Origin: Helianthus annuus
Lineage: Eukaryota; Streptophyta; Magnoliopsida; Asterales; Asteraceae
Assembly (NCBI RefSeq): GCF_002127325.2
Contig: NC_035436.2
Location: 120,890,771-120,954,770, forward strand
DNA length: 64,000 nt
Direction: 5' to 3'
The notes under the pieces are model-generated. The model did not search any database and was not told the DNA's origin. It worked only from the letters and a program-made list of their open reading frames with translations. Shown in pieces: positions 1 to 11,164 of the stretch. The translations under genes were made by a program, and so were the position numbers. Position 1 is the stretch's first letter. Each line of letters begins with the position of its first letter.

Positions 1-411
1 ATGATTAAGTATTTTTAGATGATTTGATTAGTGTACGGACCAATTTTTTTTGGTGATTAAGTGTTTGTGGGCTTGGTGGTGTTAAGTGTTTGTGGTGATT
101 AATTCTCGGCTCAAATCATTCTAAGCCCATCAGTGTATCACAGCCTATTCATTTAGAGATTTTATCCGAACAATTTTGGATTGAATCGACGAATCTTCGA
201 CAACGAGTCTTAGATTGATTTAACACACTCACTGTTACACAGTCAGTTCGTTTAAAACTGATAGTGTGTTTATTTGTGTGTTTGCAGGTAATCCAAAGTG
301 ATTTGTTGTCACCGGATTTTCATCAATCGGATATTCATCAGATTTTTGTTTGTGTGAATTTTTTTTTAATTGATTGAAAATCTGTTGTTGTGTATTTCTC
401 ATTACCAAGAC
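1..411 (+). other. Leader upstream of element 0 gag
   Basis: AT-rich sequence with no primer site and no LTR end that I can see, so the 5' LTR lies further left. There is a near repeat of gtgtttgtggg/gtgtttgtggtg at about 61-100. No ORF of interest. The reading frame of gag is open from 370, but the first ATG is at 412. Confidence 0.5.
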
Positions 412-2373
412 ATGGATTCTGAATTTTATCTTACACTGAACAAGTTCAATAATTTTACAGGTATCAATGGAGAATCAATTGAAGAGTTGATCAAAAGGTA
501 TGTCGAGTTGTATTGGGAGATGGAAAGATTGAAGATAACCAAGACCAATGAGGAATGGGTTGACAAGTTGGGAAATGCTTTACCGGGTGATATGTGGAGA
601 ACGTATTTGTTAGATTTGAAGAAGATACATTTAAACTTGACTTTGGGCTTCTTTATCGAGAAGATTGAAGAACGAGAACTTGAACTTCAAAAGATTAGTA
701 ATGCAGAAACTGATAAAGTAAAATGCAAATCTAAGGAAATCGTTCGAGAGGTAGAGAAACAGGTTAAAGAAATTTCAGCTATCAAGGTGGAGACGAAAGC
801 TGAAGCTGTAAAAACGATCGAGAAGTGCTCAAACTGTGAAAATCTAAAATCTGAAAATGCCAAACTCTTGAGGGATTTAGAGAATTTGACATTAGAAAAC
901 GAAAATCTTAAAAATTCAGAAAATGTTTTGAAAAATCAAAAACAAAATTTAGAAAATGAAAAATTAAAAATGGAAAAAGATTTTCAAAGTCAAATAAAAA
1001 TTCTAGAAGATGGGAGAGATGTGTTTAGTAAAAATACCGTCGAAAAGCAAAAAATGATAAATTCTCATCTTCAGAAGATTATTCAACTTGAAAAAGAAGG
1101 AGAGCAAGCTCGAAAGAAAATCAACGAGCTTGAAAATAAATTGAAAGGTTTTGTGACTTCTTCAGCGTATGTGAATATTCCATGTTCAAAACCGATCAAT
1201 TCAGTTCCAATAAGTGACGATGTCACAAACTTTGACAATGTCAAAGTTGAAGATTGTGATGAGAAATCTGATGATGAAAATGGAAAAATTGAAAAACAAA
1301 AATTGTTTTTAGAATTAAAAGAAAAATTCAAAAATACTGTTTTGCAATCTACTGAAATAGGTGAATGCTCAAAGCAAAAACCTGTTAAGAAGATTGTTGA
1401 ACAAAAACAAATTGTTAAAAATTTGAAAATTGTTCAAAAAGAAAATAAAAGCTCATCAGATCAATCATCCAATTACAATCAAAAATCACAAAAATTGAAA
1501 AACGAAAACTCAAAAATTGTTGGTAATAAGTGGTGCAGGTTTGACCACAGTGCTCAAAAGACAAATCCAACAATCAAGAAGAGGAAAGAGTATCATCAAG
1601 CCAAACAGTGCTTTGATCTGAGCGTTTGGTATGAAAATGGTGATTGGTACGATAACAGAGTGTGTTACAGATGCGGCTATCAAGGACACATTGCTGTTAA
1701 CTGCCAGAGACAGAGATTTGAGACGAGAAGATGCTTTAACTGTCAAATCAAAGGTTACATTGCAAGAGATTGCCCAAGGAGATCAAATGAAAGATTGAGG
1801 GTTAATTCTCAGAAATTGGCAAAGAAACCAGTCACTGTCAAGCCCAAGGAACTGAGAGTTTCAGACCAGAAAGTCAAAGAACAGAAGGTCCAAGAACCTA
1901 AAGTTCAAGAAACGAAAGTGAAGCTTTCTCAAGGGCAAAAAGACAAACTACGAAAGAAGAGGAAGAAGGCCAGAGAATATCTGGAGAAGATTTTGTCCTC
2001 GGGTTCACCCGACAGATCGAATAAGAGTTCTGATGAATCTACTCCCTCGTCTGCAAAATCAAGCAAGATGAATTCATCAGATACAAATCTGAGGACAAAA
2101 GAGGAGATAAAGAAGAAGGTAACATTTGGTGGCAATGAATCTGTTTCTTCGAAAGCAAAGGAGCCACATGTCGGCGATGAATTTGGCTCATCAAAGTCAG
2201 ACAAGCCACATTCAGGCAATGATTCTTGTTCGTCAAAACCAGAAGAGCCGGTTGTTGAGATAAAAACTAAGAATTCAGGTTTAACAATGGATGATACGAA
2301 CTTTCCTCCATTGATAAACAAGAATTCAAAATCATCCAAGGACAGTCAGGCTTGGGTGAAACTTTTCAAATGA
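412..2373 (+). CDS. gag: Gag polyprotein of Sirevirus-type Copia element (N-terminally short)
   Basis: This is the structural nucleocapsid protein that packages element RNA. The first ATG gives 653 residues. The N-terminus starts inside the Copia Gag core: the stretch from FNNFTGINGES to about residue 100 matches the Gag of element A from EFDIFTGIKGES onward, so roughly the first 100-150 residues of a usual Gag are missing. Residues about 140-270 are a Lys/Glu/Asn-rich coiled coil. Two CCHC knuckles follow near residues 417 and 439: CYRCGYQGHIAVNC is canonical, while CFNCQIKGYIARDC has Tyr where His is expected. The tail is Ser/Lys-rich and ends in AWVKLFK, like the end of element A Gag. The frame is open throughout. 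No pol follows. The short N-terminus suggests that particle assembly may depend on a helper, which is inference. Confidence 0.75.
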   Translation: MDSEFYLTLNKFNNFTGINGESIEELIKRYVELYWEMERLKITKTNEEWVDKLGNALPGDMWRTYLLDLKKIHLNLTLGFFIEKIEERELELQKISNAETDKVKCKSKEIVREVEKQVKEISAIKVETKAEAVKTIEKCSNCENLKSENAKLLRDLENLTLENENLKNSENVLKNQKQNLENEKLKMEKDFQSQIKILEDGRDVFSKNTVEKQKMINSHLQKIIQLEKEGEQARKKINELENKLKGFVTSSAYVNIPCSKPINSVPISDDVTNFDNVKVEDCDEKSDDENGKIEKQKLFLELKEKFKNTVLQSTEIGECSKQKPVKKIVEQKQIVKNLKIVQKENKSSSDQSSNYNQKSQKLKNENSKIVGNKWCRFDHSAQKTNPTIKKRKEYHQAKQCFDLSVWYENGDWYDNRVCYRCGYQGHIAVNCQRQRFETRRCFNCQIKGYIARDCPRRSNERLRVNSQKLAKKPVTVKPKELRVSDQKVKEQKVQEPKVQETKVKLSQGQKDKLRKKRKKAREYLEKILSSGSPDRSNKSSDESTPSSAKSSKMNSSDTNLRTKEEIKKKVTFGGNESVSSKAKEPHVGDEFGSSKSDKPHSGNDSCSSKPEEPVVEIKTKNSGLTMDDTNFPPLINKNSKSSKDSQAWVKLFK

Positions 2374-4279
2374 AAAACCTGACTTGCCGGAGTTCCCAGG
2401 TTGGTAAGCGTGGAACATGAATCGGCACATTTCTTGAGAAATTTCACTCTGGTGATTTTTCGTCTTTCAAAAGATAAATCAGGGACATTAAGTTGTACTT
2501 GATTCATCTTTCCTACAAATGGTAATTTGAAAAACAAAGTGATGAAACCCCGAATTTATGAAATGTCACATAAAACTAATTTTCCGGAAAAACCATGTTG
2601 ATTAAAACAAACTTAAGTGTTTTGAAATCACAATGGGAAAATAGTTTGTTGTGAGGGGGAGTTCTGATTGTTTACGACAAGTGGATGGAGAATTGAAGTG
2701 ATTCTCATCAAGTTGTCAAGTTTGTACAGTTTGTTTCAAATTTTCCTAGAAAATCAAAATTGAAACATATTTTGATTTTAGGAGGAGAAAAATTTTTAAA
2801 AAAAATTAGAAAATTTGAAAATGTCAAAAACATCGAAAAAGTCAAAACGAGTTTTGTTGTGAAAAACAGGAAATGATAGTAAATCAGTGGACTATCACAG
2901 CATGCTAAAGAAATGAAATGTCAAATGTGATAAACGGTCTCACTAAAGATGTGACGATAGGCTCAGCTAGACTAGTAGATTTGCGATAACGATACAAACT
3001 TAAATGAAAAAGCCTAGTTCTAGTGGGAAACATGGTTGAAAGCATAGTACTTAGTTTTGTCCTTCTTGACTGTGTACCTACTCAGTAATCGCTGAATGCC
3101 AAAAGACATAAAACTGGTTAAGTTTGTGAACTTTCACTACTTTGCTGAAAAATCACTGTGATTGTGCATTTCATTTTGCAAAGATTTAAACTTGTTTGAT
3201 TTCTTTATTTTGTTTAAGCATCGGACATCCTCTGCGTATACGGGAGTATCGACCTGGATGTTGTTGCCTAAACGTTCTGCTTTATTTTCTTTGGTGTTTC
3301 GTTTAAGCTTTGGACCTCCTCTGCGTATACGGAAGTATCGACCTGGTGGTTAAAGCCTAAACAACTTCAACTTGTTTTATTTTCTTATTTTGTTTAAACA
3401 TTGGACTTTCTCTGCGTATACGGAAGTATCGACCTGATTGTTAATGTTTAAACATTCTGCTTTGTTTTCGCACATATCACAGTTGATGAAAGTTTAAAGG
3501 CATTACTTGAGTTAGTGTATTGCATGATGAGGGGATATGCTGAGATCGTGGGGTCCATAAGAATTTAGTGCATAATTAATATACCTTAACGTATCGGTAA
3601 GCATTTTGAAAGTTTTTAGATTGAGCTTAAGTGGACAACAATATCGTCAATCGATGTGAATCGTTTAGAACTTAAAATGATTAAAAGCTTAACGGTGTTG
3701 GTGATATGTCTAAAAAAAAACTGATATGATCCTCTTACACAAACTCACAAAAATATGTTTGTACATATTTCATTTCTGCTTTTAATTTATGTCTTTGCAT
3801 TTATGTTTCATTTTTTTTGAAAAACTCAAAAAGATTTTCGATGACTGATGTTGGAGAGCTAACATTCAAAATCTCAAAGGTTAAACAAGATGAACAGACA
3901 GGTTGGTTAAATGATTTGAAATGTTTAAGATGATACATTAATTTGAATCAGTAATTGGAATGTTTCAAATTTTAAAAAAGTTTTAAATGTGAAAATTCTC
4001 AAATGTTTAGTTGATTCATTAAGTTGAAACACAACTTTATTGGTTTGTAATAGAGAGGTTGAGATGTGCAGGTTTCTGATATGTTGCTACGGAAAGCCAG
4101 GCGTCGATCCCAAAAGCACGGAAGCTTGACGAAAGGGGGAGCCTGAAGAGTCTGAAGAAAGAGAGCAACGGAAGCTAAAGACAGATCCACCGGGATTCTG
4201 TTCAAGCAAGAAGAATCAAGAGAGAGAGAGAGACAAGTCACTACGAGTTTAACTACGAAAGAACTGACTGCGGCAATAT
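2374..4279 (+). other. Post-gag noncoding region of element 0
   Basis: No coding sequence is visible over 1.9 kb where pol would be expected. It starts with two purine-rich tracts (2653-2663 gagggggagtt and 2779-2790 taggaggagaaa) and an A-rich stretch, as found after pol in elements A and B. It then carries three copies of a hairpin-forming repeat (3215-3440) and a block at about 3629-3770 that is clearly similar to element A. This shows that pol was lost while the 3' noncoding part was kept. Confidence 0.65.
3215..3445 (+). repeat. Three tandem 90-bp repeats, each with a TCTGC...GACCT hairpin
   Basis: Copies are centred near 3243, 3332 and 3423. Each has tctgcg-t, a 4-bp stem ATAC/GTAT closed by a GGGA or GGAA tetraloop, then c-gacct. 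Copy 1 also has a perfect outer stem CATCC/GGATG. Copy 2 has ACCTCC against GGTGGT with one mismatch, and copy 3 is weaker. Related hairpins occur in elements A and B, with different stem bases that still pair. Confidence 0.75.
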
Positions 4280-4292
4280 CCAAGGGGGAGTT
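4280..4292 (+). other. Polypurine tract of element 0
   Basis: The tract ccaagggggagtt lies directly before the TGTTGATG start of the 3' LTR and is the plus-strand DNA primer. It is nearly identical to the tract of element A. Confidence 0.85.
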
Positions 4293-4711
4293 TGTTGATG
4301 CATTTATTGTCTATCGCCTTCGTCAATTCGAGTCGTAGTGAAAAGCCGGAAGAAATCAAGCACATAATGTCACAAGTAGTTAGGAATAGCAAGGTGGCGT
4401 TTTGGTAATTAATGAGAAGTCTCATTTATTCCAAGGGTTATAAATAGGATTGTGATGTCATAACTTTTAAAAACTTTTGGAAGACTTGTGAAGACTTTAG
4501 CTCTCATTTGTACTTTTGGTGATCCAAGTTTAGAGAGAGAAAGTCTAGAGAGAGAAAGTCATTGTACACGTGATTCTTGTACTATATTTATCATATCTTG
4601 CAATGGATTCACGTTTCTAGTACGTTATCGTGTGTTCGGTCACGCATGTTCACGGATTCCGCACGTCGAACGTTCGTTACGCAATCGAACGGTGTCAAAA
4701 CTGGTCCTACA
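4293..4711 (+). repeat. 3' LTR of element 0
   Basis: It begins TGTTGATGCATT after the polypurine tract and ends TGGTCCTACA, so its termini are TG...CA. A plant-type TATA box, TATAAATAGG, is at 4439-4448. Its last 18 bases match the last bases of the element A LTR almost exactly. The five bases 4712-4716 (agaat) separate it from the LTR of element A, which runs in the opposite direction. The partner LTR is not in the window, so its age cannot be judged. Confidence 0.85.
4439..4448 (+). promoter_or_regulatory. TATA box in element 0 LTR
   Basis: TATAAATAGG lies about 150 bp into the LTR, and agag-rich leader sequence follows. This is a consensus plant core promoter; initiation a few tens of bases downstream is inferred. 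Confidence 0.6.
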
Positions 4712-4716
4712 AGAAT

Positions 4717-5167
4717 TGTAGGATCAGTTTTGACCTCTAGAACGAGTCAATCAGAGCTAGTGCGTGCCGGAAATGTCGCGGAAATACATTTCTGACATGA
4801 TACAAAGCAAACAGTGATAGAAAAGAGTAGAAACAGAAGAATTATACTTTAAACACACTTCTTCACTTGTATTTCACTTGACGTACGGACAGCACTTTGA
4901 CATGAGTTCACATACAAGGTTACAAATGAAAAACTGAACAGGGGTATTTATATAGTATCTGGACCGCTTATGTGACATGCCACAAAAGCGGATCTCACAA
5001 ACAATTGGGTTCTCTTTTGTGGACATGTTGACACAAAAGCGGACCTCTTACATTCAAACCATAAAATTACATTTTAACCCCCTGAACTATACAAAATCAA
5101 CCTATCTGGACCCTATACATGAAACTAGCATAACAAAGACGCAGGCTTTAGACATTGTGTACCAACA
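4717..5167 (-). repeat. 3' LTR of element A
   Basis: 451 bp. On the minus strand it starts TGTTGGTACACAATG and ends CTGATCCTACA-like (here CAAAACTGATCCTACA). The sense strand carries TATATAAATA (reverse complement of 4946-4955). Just upstream is an inverted pair of CCGCTT/AAGCGG words. It pairs with 31977-32427. Confidence 0.9.
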
Positions 5168-5180
5168 AACTCCCCCTTGG
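5168..5180 (-). other. Polypurine tract of element A
   Basis: On the sense strand ccaagggggagtt abuts the TGTTGG start of the 3' LTR, the same layout as in element 0. Confidence 0.85.
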
Positions 5181-5214
5181 ATGAAGCCGCATTCTTTGTC
5201 TTGGATGTAGGTCT

Positions 5215-8200
5215 TCAGATAGCTTTGTATTTCTCTTCACGCGATTTTGGCTTCTTGCTCAGCTCGACTCTGATTCTTTCATTCAACTTCTTCTTCGCTT
5301 TCTCTTCTTCCCGTTGTTGCTTCATGAACATACCTCTCTTTTCTTCCATCCTTTGATTTTCACGTTCACGCTCACGTTTTGCTTTCTTCTTCATCTTTTC
5401 ATCTAATGACCACCATGAAGATTTCCATTTGCTTTCGGAGTTGATACCTTTCTGAAAGCACAGCGAAACTACACGTTGAAATTGTTGTGCTTGCTCTATG
5501 TCTGCTGCTTTATAACGAATCTTGTGAATGAACAAGCATTCTATGTCTTTCGCTGAGCAGTTTACCAACCACATCGGATCATAGACGTGAATATCTCTAA
5601 TTTCACCACCAGCTCTGTAAGTTATGATCGCTTCAGTTGTTATGCAGCTGTAAACCCAATCAATAAACCCTTTATAGAACTCCTGCTCCATTTCAGGCAT
5701 AGGAATTGTCTTCATAGTTCTTGGAGGCTTTACATTCAGAATTGTTTCAATAACACCAGTCACTGGATCTACCCTTTGAACACGTCTAGGACGATGAGGC
5801 TTCCACTTAACCTTTTAGAGCTTCATACTTAATGTATCCCCACATCGCCTTGTCATTTTGCCTCACTGGGTAATCCAAGCTTCTCACTTTAGATAATTCT
5901 TCGACGTCCCACCACGGTAATGACATAATGTCATATAGACGTTTAAAGTATTGGACGCCGTACTCCCTACGAATAGCGTATGCGTTCACTTGTGGCAGAA
6001 ATCCCCAACTTATAATATCGCCAAGAGAAACAGTTCTGTCACGTTGGAAATACTTCAAAGGCCTCTTGAACTTTCTCTCATGACTGTCTTTGAACCACTT
6101 CGAACGATCTTCTTTTTCAACATTAGATTGACTTTCTTTCTCAACATCTTTCTTCAGATTTTCAAAGACATTTTCATTGACAGCTCCAGTGACTTTCTGT
6201 CGCAACTCTTCCCTATTTTTTGCTGCGAAGAACTCCATTAGAGTTGGCAGTTTTGATGTATCTTCAGCTACCTCTTCACTATTAGAACACTCCTCTACTT
6301 CAACTCAATCATATTCATCAGCCTCTTCAACATAATCATACTTGTAATCTTGCTGTTTATTTATATCAAACGATTCCAAATCTTCTTCAAAGTCGAAGGA
6401 AATCTCAGGATTTACATCTTTTAGCATCTCTCTATACACATCTAAACGCAAGAACAATGGTTCAGAATGTTCTACAATTTGTGTCTTACCTGACTCCCCC
6501 TTTCCCGAAGCTTCACCACTTTCTTCATTCACTGTGTCGTTCATCAAATCATCAACGACCTTTTCAGTAGCAGCTTCTGTAACCCTAACACCAGAACCTC
6601 CTACAGCGTCATCATCATCGTCACCTTTAGAACTATGACTGCTCGCAGAGTATACAAACTCATCATCATCATCATCCTCTTCATCGTCGTCACCAATCAA
6701 TTCATGCATCAGAGTCTCTTCTTCGAATAAACCAGAGACTGCAAATATTGGTTCAGGATTCTCTATAACCATTGAAGGTACTAGAGCCATTTCAGGCACA
6801 GATAAACTTCCTTCAACTCCTTTACCCTTATCTTTCATCTGCCTTTCAAGTTCAGCTTGACGTTCAGCACGAAGGTCTTCTACTTTCAACTCTTCAAACC
6901 TTTGATCGACTGCCATTCCAAGCATACTTTTGACCACTCTATTCAGCATATAGACTTCATGGTCACTTACCGCTTAGGCTGCTGCAAGCTCTTTGTTCTT
7001 AAGCTTGAAATATTCGTTCTGACCATCACGTCGATTCTTCTCTTCTTCAAGCTCAGACACGCGAACTTTTAGAATATCGATTTTAGTCTGATCAGCATCA
7101 CCTTTCTTTGTCAATTCTTTATTTTCACTCTCTAACTTCTTCACACGAACTGCAAGAAGTTTTTCTCTATCAGCTACCTTCTTGATCTCAGCTACCAACC
7201 TTTGTTTTCTGCAACAACTTCTTCAACTTTTCTTTCAACATTTCTAACTTGAGAAGCGTTTGCAAAGTCGAAATCTCCAACATCTAGCAGGTTATCTTGC
7301 GGTGTCGGAAGACCTTTACTAGAAGAACCAGGTTGTACTTGGGTGAGTGGAGGTGTGCCGAAGATATCTTGTGAAGTGAAATATGGTTGTTGTGGTGGTG
7401 GTGTTGATTGAGGAATAGGTGATGGCTGTCTTGGAGGTGTGGGAAGTCTGGGTGGTGATGATTGTTGTGGAGGGGTAGGTTGTCTTGGTGATAAGTGGTG
7501 AATCAGTGATTGTGGTGGTGTTGGTTCAAGCGGAGGTGTAGGAGGCTTCTTCATAATCTTTTGAGGTCTCTTTGACATTCTAACCTTCGGAGTAGATCTC
7601 TTACGACCATCAGCTTTCTTTCTACCACGAGGAGTTGATTGTGACTCAGAAACATCCTCCGGTGAAGGAACATAAGGAGCATCATCCTTTTCTTGCCTCT
7701 TCCTCTTTCTGATCACCTTTTCTTGTTCAATCTCCTCATTCATTCTTCTTTCATGTTCAACCTCATCTACAACTTCATCTTCTGATGAACTTGAAGAACT
7801 AGTTGTATCTTTGTCAACGTCATCACCTTCAATATCATCTATCACCTTCTCTTTCTCTTTCTGAATATCAGTAGTAACAGTCTGCACAACATTTTCAGCA
7901 AAATCTGTATCTGTCTTAAGTATCTCTGCATCAAACATTAAATCATCTCCAGCATTCACCTCTTGTTCCTTTTCAACATTCACAGCAGGAACATGTTCTT
8001 CAGGCTCATCGATCAACATAGTTTGTGCCTTTTTCTTTTGCTTTTTCTTTGATTTAGACGAAGAACCTTCACCTTGTTCCGCTGTAGGAGTCGCCAATCT
8101 GCGTCTCCTTCCAGATTCTTTTACGTCCCATTCATTCCTTATGTCTTTGAATTTTTCCAGAATCTTCAGCTCATCAGCGTATAATGCCTCTTTCATTTCT

Positions 8201-9036
8201 TCCTGATTCCTCCAGTTCTGATGATTCTCTGGATCAGGATCAACATACTTCACATCTTTGATGTACCCAAAGTTTTCAATCACAAGATCTGGCTCTGGGT
8301 GATTTGGATGGTATTTGATTAACTGCATCAACGTGTTGTTCGACATGTGAGCTTGTACTAAAAGATCATTTTGAATGTTTCTATCTATCCCTGGATATGC
8401 GTGACTGATTAACATCTGCACAAACCGTGGATACTTCCATGCTCTAACATTCGTTGTAATGTTCTCCGCTATGTAGTGAAACACTATATGCGAGAAATTA
8501 TACTTTTTGTTCAAAACCAACGCCGTCAGCATATTCATTTGATAATCTCTGATTTGATCATAACCACCCTTTGTGTGACTTAGCGAAATCAGAATACAAT
8601 GAATTAGAAACTTGAAAGACTTCTGAAATTTCGACTTCAGATAATTTCCCGTGTTCAATGCACCTCTGTATCCCAACCTTAGCATGCAACCTTTCACCAT
8701 CCTCTCAGGAAACCTCGTAGGATAGTTAGCTTCATCTGGAAAGTTCATAACTTCACGTACAAGAGCTTCTGTCACCAAGATTGTCTCTAACTTCCCATTA
8801 ACTTCCACTACCGAAGATATCACTTTGCTCTCCTCATCATAACTAGCATTCTTCCAGAAACGGTCAATGTGTGATCTGTAGATTGGCCTTTGGTCTGTCA
8901 GCGCCTTCTTTATTGGAATCCGGTCCATGAAATCTAATATGCTACTGAAATTTGACAATAACGGATTCTTTTCAATATCCAGATCACAGCAACTATTGTG
9001 AACTGGATCAAAGACAACATTCGCCGACGCCTGCAC
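5215..9036 (-). pseudogene. Downstream ORF of element A (env position), broken
   Basis: A coding region of about 1270 codons lies between pol and the 3' LTR. From its start: a conserved N-terminal domain (9030 to about 8290) with FWKNA, GGYDQ and YPRFVQMLI motifs, then a charged region, a Pro-rich stretch (about 7560-7330), a coiled coil (about 7190-6980), an acidic region and a C-terminal domain (about 6060-5240). The element B ORF shares motifs in both domains (YPRFVQMIL; VVSWGY against IISWGF here). I see no signal peptide and no clear membrane anchor, so an envelope role is doubtful. Breaks: a frameshift near 7195, a TAA at 6974-6976, a TGA at 6305-6307 and a frameshift near 5806. No ATG begins the frame. 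A splice-acceptor-like pyrimidine tract and tgcag end at 9031, so the start codon may come from an upstream exon. Similar proteins are, from memory, common in Asteraceae. The function is unknown. Confidence 0.75.
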
Positions 9037-10020
9037 AACAAAAACATGAACAACGATTTAGAAAAATTTCAAAATTTGAAATTCAACATTGACTCAAAAG
9101 CGGACCAAAGATGTACACATAGGCGGACCATAAACATTGCATACAAGCGGACCTCACAAGGTATGAATAAGCAAATCACATATTGTCCTATGAGCGAACC
9201 ACACAAGTGCACTAAAAGCGGATCTCAAAGTGTAAGCATAACCGAACCAAACAAGTGATCGTATAAGCGGACCAACAAATTACCTATAAGCGGACTACTA
9301 ATCATGACATATGAGCGGATCTGATTGGTGATCTATAAGCGAACCTAAAAAGTGCACTTATAAGCGAGCCTAAATGACTGTATAAGCGGACCTCTAGATA
9401 CACATGCAATAACTTCTTAAATCCTAAAATTGAACTTGGATCTAGATTTTACCCATGATTCCGAGACTAGGGGTATCTTTTGATTTCATCAAATCTATCT
9501 AAACAACCCTAGATCTAAGCCTAAACATATGCATCATCGACATACAATACAAACAGTCAAATTGAATGTAATTAAAGCACAATACACTCATCTACATCAT
9601 CAGACGACATCACTAACATGTTCAATTGAATGAAATTGATAGTTAAAGCTCACAAGCACGATTTGTTCAAAACATTCATGTTGGTAGGACATTTAAGCAC
9701 AAAATCAGAGAAATTGAACGGATACATACCTGGCCCATGATGGAAATAATAGAAATCTAACACGAGTCGGTGTAAAAACGGGCAAATCAGTGAGTAAACG
9801 TGATGAAATAATGAGGATCGCTCGAATCGCCTCAGAGGATATGTCGTAAAAGCGGACCGGATAAGTGAGTGTAATGACATTATGAGCGGACCCCTGTGCT
9901 ATATATATGGAGACAAGTCCGCTTATATGTCACTTACCACAAAAGCGGACCATCAAGTTACTTGACATAAAAGCGAACCGATTGTGACCTTAAAAGCGAA
10001 CCACTTTTAAATTTTTCAAC
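9037..10020 (-). promoter_or_regulatory. Leader and putative internal promoter of element A downstream ORF
   Basis: On the sense strand a TATA-like CCATATATATAG (9908-9897) is preceded by an inverted pair of CCGCTT...AAGCGG words. The stretch 9890-9955 resembles the core promoter of this element's own LTR base for base over much of its length. Downstream, about a dozen variants of GGTCCGCTTTTA (plus strand aagcggacc) are scattered at 9090-9400, with more at 9850-10010. The region ends in a splice-acceptor-like tract at 9060-9031. The promoter and splicing roles are inferred. Confidence 0.5.
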
Positions 10021-11159
10021 AATTAATTTTTTATTCAATTTTTCACTTTTCCGATTAAGCACAGTGACACCCAGCTGACCAAGTCCAAGTCAATGACCTT
10101 AGCCACCTGTTTGACCCACCAAGTCCAAGTTAACGGCCTTGGATGATCAGATTTATGAAGTACCCTGACGTTTCATTTCAAAAACAGTTCAATTTAATGA
10201 ACTTTCGAACATTTCAATCATTCACACGTTTTAACTTTCAAACACAATACCAATCTCAGTTTGCAATCATCAGCTCACCCAACCCTCATCAATCTCTGAC
10301 ATGATCAGCACAAAGACTTTGATCTTTCAATTCCCAATATCGGTTGTCTAAAAATAAAATGAGAAATGAAAATATTTTTGGGATTTTATCTGGACAAACT
10401 GAAACTATGTACACACAATATTTTTGCGAGCGTGTTAGGGGATCATATCAGCTGCCGACAGAACACAAGTACCGTTAAGCTGATATTACATTTTAAGCAT
10501 TAAACAGTTTGCGTAGATTGCCGATATATTGATCCACTTAAATTCTCACAAAACTTTCAATCTGTTCAGGATACGTGATTAGTGTTTTAAGACTTAAACG
10601 TTTAGATATGTCCCACCTCAGTATATACTCCCGTATCCGGATCCCAGTATTCAGTCTTACAGGTGAATATACCACAGCTGATATTTGTTGGGGGTAAATG
10701 CGAAACCGTGAGAGCTCAGGTCAGAACTTCCGTTCAGCAGAGAGATGACGGTTCGACTTTAAAGGTGGGTCCCCTTTAGAGGATCTTTTATATTTCAACA
10801 GCAGCGACTATCAATTTTATTGTTTCATCAGCTTGCTGAGGGTGAAGCTTATGTTTCAAAGCTTTTTGCGGAAAGTATTATCCGGGGACTAGGTCAGTAT
10901 TTCCATACAGCAGAAGTCCCGGGATAATACCCCAGATATCACCGAGCATAAAGACCTAGTATCTCAGAATACGGGACCTTTCAAACAGGATTTCAGGGGT
11001 TACCTATATATCCTGGAGGTGTTCCCCACGAAAACGCAAGTTAAATTTAGGTTTATATCCCAAACTGATATACTAACTCTGTAAAAACCTACCGGCACAT
11101 CTTTAGCAAGACTGCTTAATTGCATTTTTACATTACAATTCTTTAGCGTACTGCGTCCG
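10021..11159 (-). other. Noncoding hairpin region of element A
   Basis: No ORF. It holds a near-repeat of ccaagtccaagt (about 10078-10145), a block similar to element 0 (about 10390-10545) and several hairpins. The best is at 10875-10930, with 16-base arms and one mismatch enclosing the TCTGC/GACCT loop. Another lies at about 10714-10752. Degenerate relatives are at 10618-10660 and 10945-10985. The Athila element interrupts this region at 11164. Confidence 0.6.
10875..10930 (-). repeat. Long hairpin with conserved internal loop (element A copy)
   Basis: The outer arms gtattatccggggact and agtcccgggataatac pair at 15 of 16 positions. On the sense strand they enclose TCTGCT, the stem GTAT, the loop GGAA, the stem ATAC and TGACCT. 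The sister copy near 10714-10752 has inner stem GAAC/GTTC with the same GGAA loop and the same flanks. Confidence 0.75.
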
Positions 11160-11164
11160 TCTTG

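Larger units (their letters stand above)
1..4711 (+). mobile_element. Element 0: partial Sirevirus-type Copia retrotransposon, gag-only derivative
   Basis: The element runs from beyond the left edge of the window to the end of its 3' LTR. It holds an untranslated leader, one gag ORF, about 1.9 kb of noncoding sequence, a polypurine tract and an LTR of 419 bp. No protease, integrase, RT or RNase H is present between gag and the LTR, and there is no ORF downstream of that position. Its post-gag noncoding DNA aligns by eye with the post-pol noncoding DNA of element A (3629-3770 here against the reverse complement of about 10390-10545), so the two belong to one lineage. I infer a non-autonomous element that would need pol from a relative. 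The 5' LTR and primer site are outside the window. Confidence 0.8.

Noticed and set aside
9090..9400. CRISPR-like array of short repeats
   Set aside because: Spacing is irregular, words are only 9-12 bases and variable, and the context is a plant retrotransposon leader.
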